Source of the DNA: Candidatus Omnitrophota bacterium
GTDB lineage: Bacteria > Omnitrophota > Gorgyraeia > JACOVV01
NCBI GenBank assembly: GCA_016177145.1
Contig: JACOVV010000067.1
Coordinates: 1-7,524 of the forward strand
Reading direction: 5' to 3'
DNA: 7,524 nucleotides
Position 1 is the first letter of the stretch. Each line of letters begins with the position of its first letter. The notes beneath the pieces were generated by a model, which was given only the letters and a program-made list of their open reading frames with translations, ran no database searches and was not told the DNA's origin. Of the stretch, positions 1 to 6,500 are shown one piece after another. Made by a program: the position numbers and the translations under genes.

Positions 1-570
1 ACGGGCGGAGTGGTCGTGACCGATGGAGCCCAACGGGCGCGTCAGTTTGGCATCGAAAGAGGAATTTCTGAGCAGGATCTTATTTTAGTTCAGACGCCGG
101 ATCAGTTGCGCGAAATAAACGTTGAGAATCAGGTGAACGCGGGGAAGGTCGTCATTCTTGATGTTGTTTTGTTAAGAGCCGCCGGGTTGTTCCAGCCAGA
201 CTCCATTCACGCTCTTGAAACGCCGGTGACCACAGAGCGCCAAATGCCCCTGTCAGTGATTGAACGGTATGCACAAAATGTTATCAGAACCGGAACTCCT
301 TCCTTTGTGGTACTGCCGTTAACTTCTTCACTGCCGTCGTTGCCGTCCAATGCTGTTGATCTTCGTTCAGCATCTGCGGATGAAGTCATTACGGTAGCCG
401 CCAACAAAAGCGCGGGCAAACTTTTTCTCATTTCCCAGGAACAATTGGGCCAAATTCACCAGACGTTTGCTCCAATTCGAGATGGAGGGGTCTTACAACA
501 GCTCCCTGTTGTTGCTAGACAAGGCCGAGTCATTGACTCTATAACGTCTTCAACACAACAGGGGCCTAGT
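1..570 (+). other. Protein region: alpha/beta N-side segment of unknown function
   Basis: Residues 1-190 contain several short hydrophobic strands separated by helical stretches. Examples are GGVVVTDG (2-9), DLILVQT (26-32), KVVILDVVLL (49-58), SFVVLPL (101-107) and GKLFLIS (139-145). The alternation resembles a Rossmann-like or other three-layer alpha/beta fold, but I see no glycine-rich nucleotide loop or catalytic signature that names a family. A Ser/Pro/Leu-rich spacer at about 108-118 separates two alpha/beta portions, and a second low-complexity stretch follows at about 180-200. The segment continues off the left edge, so its first strand or domain may be missing. I do not recognise it. 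Confidence 0.4.
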
Positions 571-3500
571 TTATCGGCAGTTCCCACATTGGATGTAGAT
601 TTGGATTCGCAATTGCTGTCACAGTCAGAACTGCTGGGCGAAGCGGCAGAGGCGTTTGGCGTGGAACTTCCTGAAAATTTAAATATCAATCAAGTTCGTA
701 CCCGTTCAGTGGTGGATTTGATCAACGATTTATTCCATCGTCAGAACAAAGCAAAGACGTTCAGTCCAGAAGAACAAGGGATCTTCACTTATCGTAAAAC
801 TCTCTTAGAACAAATCATCCAGAGTTTTAACGGTCCGCAGAGGATTGGCGTAATCATTGAGCTGGCTCGTCGAGCGAGTATTGATCCGGGGCTGGCGCTG
901 CGATTGATGGATGATTCGCTTGACTCGAATCAAGCCAATGCCATCATCGAAAAATATGATACTGCCGCACAGGCAGAACAACTAAAGAGCATCTTCGGAG
1001 AAGAAGCAGAACGATTATCTTTATCCAGATCTGGAAGACAGCTCAATGCTTCAAAGTTAAATATTGGCACCTTTAAATTAGGATTGAGTGAGGTTGAAGA
1101 AACTGGTGTTGTGACAGAGATGATGCAGCAGTGGCTGCGGTTTATTGACTGGAGATTATCGGCTGAAGAAGCGTCGCAGGTGTATCACGCTTACGAAATT
1201 CTGGCCCAACAGGGAGCGAGTTCTCAAATACCGATAGAGGCGGTGATTCATATCTTGAGTGTTTTGTCGCAGTACCGCCAGATGAGCCAAGAAGAAAAAG
1301 AAGCTTCCACGCAATGGAAACCACAGAGATTCCTCATCCGGGAGTTAGTGGCGCAATGGAGCGGATTCGGCGTCAATAGAGGCATGATACGAACACTGGC
1401 AAACCAACTCGGACAGGGAGATTTTGTTGGCAGATGGGAAGCTAAGAATGAGAGCGAATCTCTACCCGTGTTGCGAAAACCTCATGTGGTTCATTTCTTC
1501 AATTTACGCAACGATATCCTGAACCGGAACAACATCTCTGCGGAGGAACTGGCGGGACGCTTAACAAAGGCGTACGAGTTAGTGCAAACCGGAAGAATCC
1601 GGCAGGTCACACACGGTATCCTTAATCCTTACCATGTCCAATTTGAAGCAGTTGACCCTGCAGAGGAAGAAACTGCTCGGATATTGAACGAATTCGTAGA
1701 TGCCGCCAATTTTGCCCTTTCGGAATCGGATTCTAATATTCGCAGGTTTTATGCCTATCAGGTTCAGTATTTCCTGGAGTTGTTAAGTAACACTCCTGGA
1801 CAGGGTCGTGTCGCGCGGCAGATCGGTATGGGAAAGGGAAAGAGCACAACGGTAATTATCCTTCAGATGATGGCGGGTCTGATTCGGGGTCATCAGAGAG
1901 TTTTGATTTCTCTGACCGACGAAACTAAAGTTAACGAATTCTATAGTGAAAAAATTCAGAAAACAATGGATCGTCTGGGGTGGATTCACGCTCGAATTAC
2001 AGAAAAAGACCGGCGATTCCTTCATGGACGCAGCGCATCGCAGGAAGCCGGCCGATTGAGCGAATGGGCAGAGAAAGACATTTTGATTGCGGACGCCCCT
2101 ACCCTTGGATTTAGCGGCGATGCCACGAGACGTCCCAAGGGACGAGCAGGGCAAACGGCTGAATCGGCTCTCTATCAGATATTTATCGGCAGTCAGGGCT
2201 ACAGTGTCTATTTGATTGATGATGAGTTTCACACCAAGATCAATGGGGCCTATATTGAACCGTGGAATGAGAAAAACGAAACCAGGCCGGACAAAGAATT
2301 CATTGACGCCGGATTGTTCTTGAAGGATTTTTACTATGAAAATCTGGATCGCTTGACGGCGTTGGCGTACCTTCGTTCCGAAATCAAAAAACTAAAAAAA
2401 GCGGGGCGCGATGATATCTCAGAGCAAGATATAGAGCGGGTCGCCGTCATAGAAGAAATCACCGAGCTATATCAAGAAATGGCAGACGTCCTCGGACGTA
2501 AGAATGATGAGTCTTTTCTTGACGCAGTCAGACAGTACGGTGAAGAACAACGGGAATATTTCCGTGATCCGGGTGAAAAAATCGGTTTTGTCCGACTGAA
2601 CGATCTTGTCATAAAGGAAAACGAAAAGGGTAATCCGATCGCTCCCGTTTTTCATAAGGCCTTCTTTATCATTTTGGCTTCGTATATGAACCGGCATGGT
2701 TATAAGAATGTGACAGCGGAAGAATTAATCAAACGTCAGTCCGGCCGGAGTGAACTTATTTACATCCGCGCCGCGGCCAAACAATTGGCCGTTTTCCAGG
2801 GGAAGCAGATCGGAGACGATTATTCCATTTCTATTGACGCGAACGCTCAACAGAAAGAAGGGGGAACCGCTTACATAGTTGTTCCGCATGAGTTCGGAAT
2901 CCAAACCGACCGCCGGTTCTCCAATTCGATGGAGGCGGTCATCATGCATATCTTTGGCATGCTCAGTTACCACGGCAAGATCGGCATCAACGGCGAAGAA
3001 ATGAAAGTCAATCCAACCCGTGACAAAGACAACCTCTTTAGCGTGGGAAATATCCGTGTCAATCCACTCTCCACACGGTTTGACTACCTGGAACTGTTGG
3101 CGGATATTTTCGCCAACGGAGGCGAAGGAATCGTGATGACCGGTACGCTGCCGGTGGGAGCGGCGAAATTATTAGGAATGCAAGTAGACGTTGGAGAGTT
3201 GTTGGAATTAATGGCGAAATACTTCGGTTATGTCCCGATGGAATTCGCGGAAGCAATCGCGGATTTCCTGTGGAAGACGTACCGTGTTCGTAACGAAAAT
3301 GGCGGGCAAGTGACGGCGGAGGATTACTATAAGAAAGTTGATCTTGACCCTTCGGCAGAAGAAGCGGTCCTGGAAGACAACGATATTCACGCTATTCGTG
3401 GTCTGGATGGGATGTTGGAGGAAATTAAAGCCGACGGCCGGAGCCGGTTTATTCTCCCCTCGGCGCGCGCGGTGAATAAACAGAAACTAATTCAACAAAC

Positions 3501-6500
3501 ACGCGATTATTTGCGTCAGACCAATTCTCAGGCAGAAACGGACAAAGCGTTAGACTTTATCTACCTAAGTGATGACGGCATTTGGAGGTTTGAACGGTGG
3601 AACGACCAGACCCAGAGTTTTGAAGCTGCTGTCGAAATGCAGACAGATTCTACCAAAGATGAGGACGGACAGTTTAAGGTGGTAGGTATTAAGGATTTCT
3701 TCGCCTTGAGAGGTGAGGCCGCAATTTTGAAACAGGGCGAGGCTCCCGTAACTATCCGTGGCGCAGTCGCGATAGGGAATGCCGGAACCACTTTTGGTTT
3801 TGATTCCAAATTGAACGAAGCGACTTACAACGGAAAGCGCAGGCAAGATTTATTAGAGGAGTATGATAAAACAGTGCGACAGGTGCTTCAAAGCGGGTTA
3901 ATCGCTTATCACCTTGCTGATGAACAGACACTTCTCAGTGAAATTCTACAAAACCTCGCTCGCAGAAGAGAAGTGATTTTAGACAAAGATACCGGTGTCG
4001 GCACTTACAACGAGGGATTGCTCTTTATAATTACTGCGGAGAAGAGCATCACCCTGCGTCAGGCGTTTTACCGTTTCTCTGGAAACCAATACCGGCATGA
4101 AAGAAGCGCTAACCTGCAATTGGCGGAGATGACGATTCGTCTTTTCCCGGTGCGATTGATGCAGAAAATCGCAGAGCAAATTGATTCCCTGGAATTGACT
4201 CCAGAACAGGCAGAGGAACTTTATTCGTCAATGATGGAAATGCTGGTTCAGTACACGGAAGTCACCGGAATTGACGACGACAACTCCGGTGAAACCGGTG
4301 AGTTCACCGAAAATTACCTCTTAAAGCGGGCGCGGGATATCCAGAAATTCCTGAGAGCGCTGATCAGCCCGCGCGGCTCTGTGGAATATCAGGAGGTCAT
4401 TGACGAAAATCCAGGATTGAAGAAGATCATCAACCGTTTCCAGGATAAAGCGCTGGCCCCCTATGGCGAGAGGACGATTGACGGCCGGACGTTCCGCTCC
4501 CTGTTTGAAGAGCCGATTGAGGCGGGGAATCGCCTCCTGGAACCGTCGTACCAATTGCCGCAGTGGCAGGAAGAAAAAGAAGGGCTGAGTTTTGAGGAGA
4601 CCTCGCCGCTCAACGCCAGTGACATGGCTGACGTGATGGACCGGATCCCGCGGACCTTCCGGCGGGATGAACTCCCCGCGCGGGCCGAGACCGGCGCTTC
4701 GACCTTCGCCAACTTCCAGCAGAGCGTGAATAATTTTGAAGCGGCGGCGGACGCCGTCGAACTGGACGCGGCGGATGAAGCGACAAGAGACGATTTCAGG
4801 AACTGGATGATGGAACAACAGTTCATGAGTCGGGACGGCGAGGAAGTCTATCTGCCGGGGCGGGCGGTGATTGATTTCTTGAAGCGGCTGGTTAATGCCG
4901 ACACTGAAACCCAGCGCAAACTCTCCAGGCGCTACGGCGGGGTGATTGTCATTCCTATCGGCGGCGACAAGAAAGAGCGGCTCATCGCGGCGATCGAAAT
5001 TCTGAAACAATTAGTCGCGGAAGGAAAGATCAATCTCTTGACTTATCCGGAAATCAACGTGGCGGCCGACGCCGGGCGGGCGTATACCGCGCAACTGGAG
5101 GACGAAACCTTACAAATCAGCGACACCGAGATGCGGGAAATCCAGAAGCAAGCCCGCAAGACTGTTTACCGCCGCTGGCAGTTCAAGGTTCGCGGCGAGA
5201 TGACGCCGGATCAGAGAACTCAATATGCCAGAGAGATCGAGCTTGAAGAACAGCATCTCATTCGTCAGGCAGTGATGCAAAAGATGGGATACCGGCCGTT
5301 TAGCCCCATGGATCATCTGGGACGCGCCGCCGGCGGCGCCAACGACGTGGTCTCGGTCGCGGTGCGCGGGACCGGGCGGTTATTTACTCTTCCATTCGCC
5401 TGGCGCCAGCATAACCGCAATCAGAGCCAAACGCTTGCTCCCGACAGATTGGCTCTTGCCCAGACGATCCGCGCCTTTGACCGCCGGGCCAAACGAGGAG
5501 AAAAAATCACGCTCGGAGAAGTGGAGCGGTTAATCAGCGACGAACTCTTCGCCGATAACCGGGACTCGATCATTCTGTTTATATTAGGCCACCTGATTCC
5601 AGAAGGAGTCACGCAAGTGGAGCTCCAGAAGATGCGCCAGGCGCAGACGGAGCTGCCGATAGATTACTCGGTTGGCGGGTTGTATGGCTGGGTGACCCAG
5701 CCGTATGCCCGCGCCTCCGCCGCCAAGCAGGAAGCCGAATGGCCGAAGAACCGCGCTGTTTCCGGGAAAGTTCTCAACGCGGCGATAGATATCGGCGGAT
5801 CAATCGGAATCGGCTTAGGGGGAGTGGTTCTCCTGGGAGCCCTTGGAATGAGCGGCACATGGATTATACCGGCGGTTCTGTTAGGGGTAAACATAGGGGC
5901 GCCGCTCTTGCGGAAAGTGACCGGCCTTGAAAAAGGAAACATCAAGGATCCCAAACAATTCCTCAACAGCGCCAAACCGTTCCTCTATACTATTCCGGCG
6001 CAGCTGCTTCTTTCACTAGCCGGAATCCCGTTGCCGGTGACGGAGACCGGCTGGCGGCTCTTCTTCTACTTAAGCCAGATGATCGGCCTGGGCAAAACCG
6101 TCACCGATACCGCCGTCGCCGGGACCAGAAAACTGGCTAACAGAACAACCCACAGCGATTCAATTGAAGGGAAGTGGATCGCGGCTGCCGGCGCTCTTCA
6201 GGAAATTCGCAAAGAGAAGAAGAGAAGCCCTAATCTCAATGAGATTGTCGATCTGGTTCATCGGCATGGAGTCACCGCGCGCCAAATCGTTGCGCTGCTG
6301 GGGGCCGATCCGGCAGACGCTATTGAAGAGGATACAGAACTCAAAGCTTATTCTTTGGGGGAACCGCTGCAGGAAACGACCAAGAGCTTGCTGAATTTAC
6401 CGGACAGCCAGAGCATTGACATGACTCAATTCGGCATCGCCGAACTCAACGCGATGACAGAGGCGATTGCCTGGATCGAGGAACAGAAAGAGCAGGGGAA

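Noticed and set aside
1783..2232. 149-residue open frame on the minus strand
   Set aside because: It is antisense to the Walker A-Walker B region of the SecA-like motor, whose motifs are on the plus strand. Its translation has the low-complexity, cysteine-containing character of a shadow frame.
3856..3865. gaggag followed by ATG (3863-3865), looking like a start site
   Set aside because: The ATG is out of frame and opens only about a dozen codons before a stop.
4391..4397. Strong Shine-Dalgarno-like aggaggt inside the frame
   Set aside because: No ATG, GTG or TTG follows at a usable distance (an ATT is only one base away), so it does not mark an internal gene start. It may at most cause a translational pause.
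4321..5010. 229-residue open frame on the minus strand
   Set aside because: It lies fully antisense to the coding frame and starts where the plus-strand gene becomes GC-ending in codon usage, which removes stops from the antisense frame. Its product is His/Pro/Arg/Phe-rich with no recognisable domain.
5324..5339. Perfect 16-base palindrome gcgccgccggcggcgc
   Set aside because: It encodes Arg-Ala-Ala-Gly-Gly-Ala in a GC-rich stretch, where Gly and Ala codons readily make such palindromes. There is no loop, no T-tract and no gene end, so it is not a terminator or a convincing operator.
6085..6096. GLGKT, resembling a P-loop
   Set aside because: It lies at the end of a hydrophobic segment, without a preceding beta strand or a following Walker B. 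The true nucleotide-binding loop of this protein is at 1825-1848.
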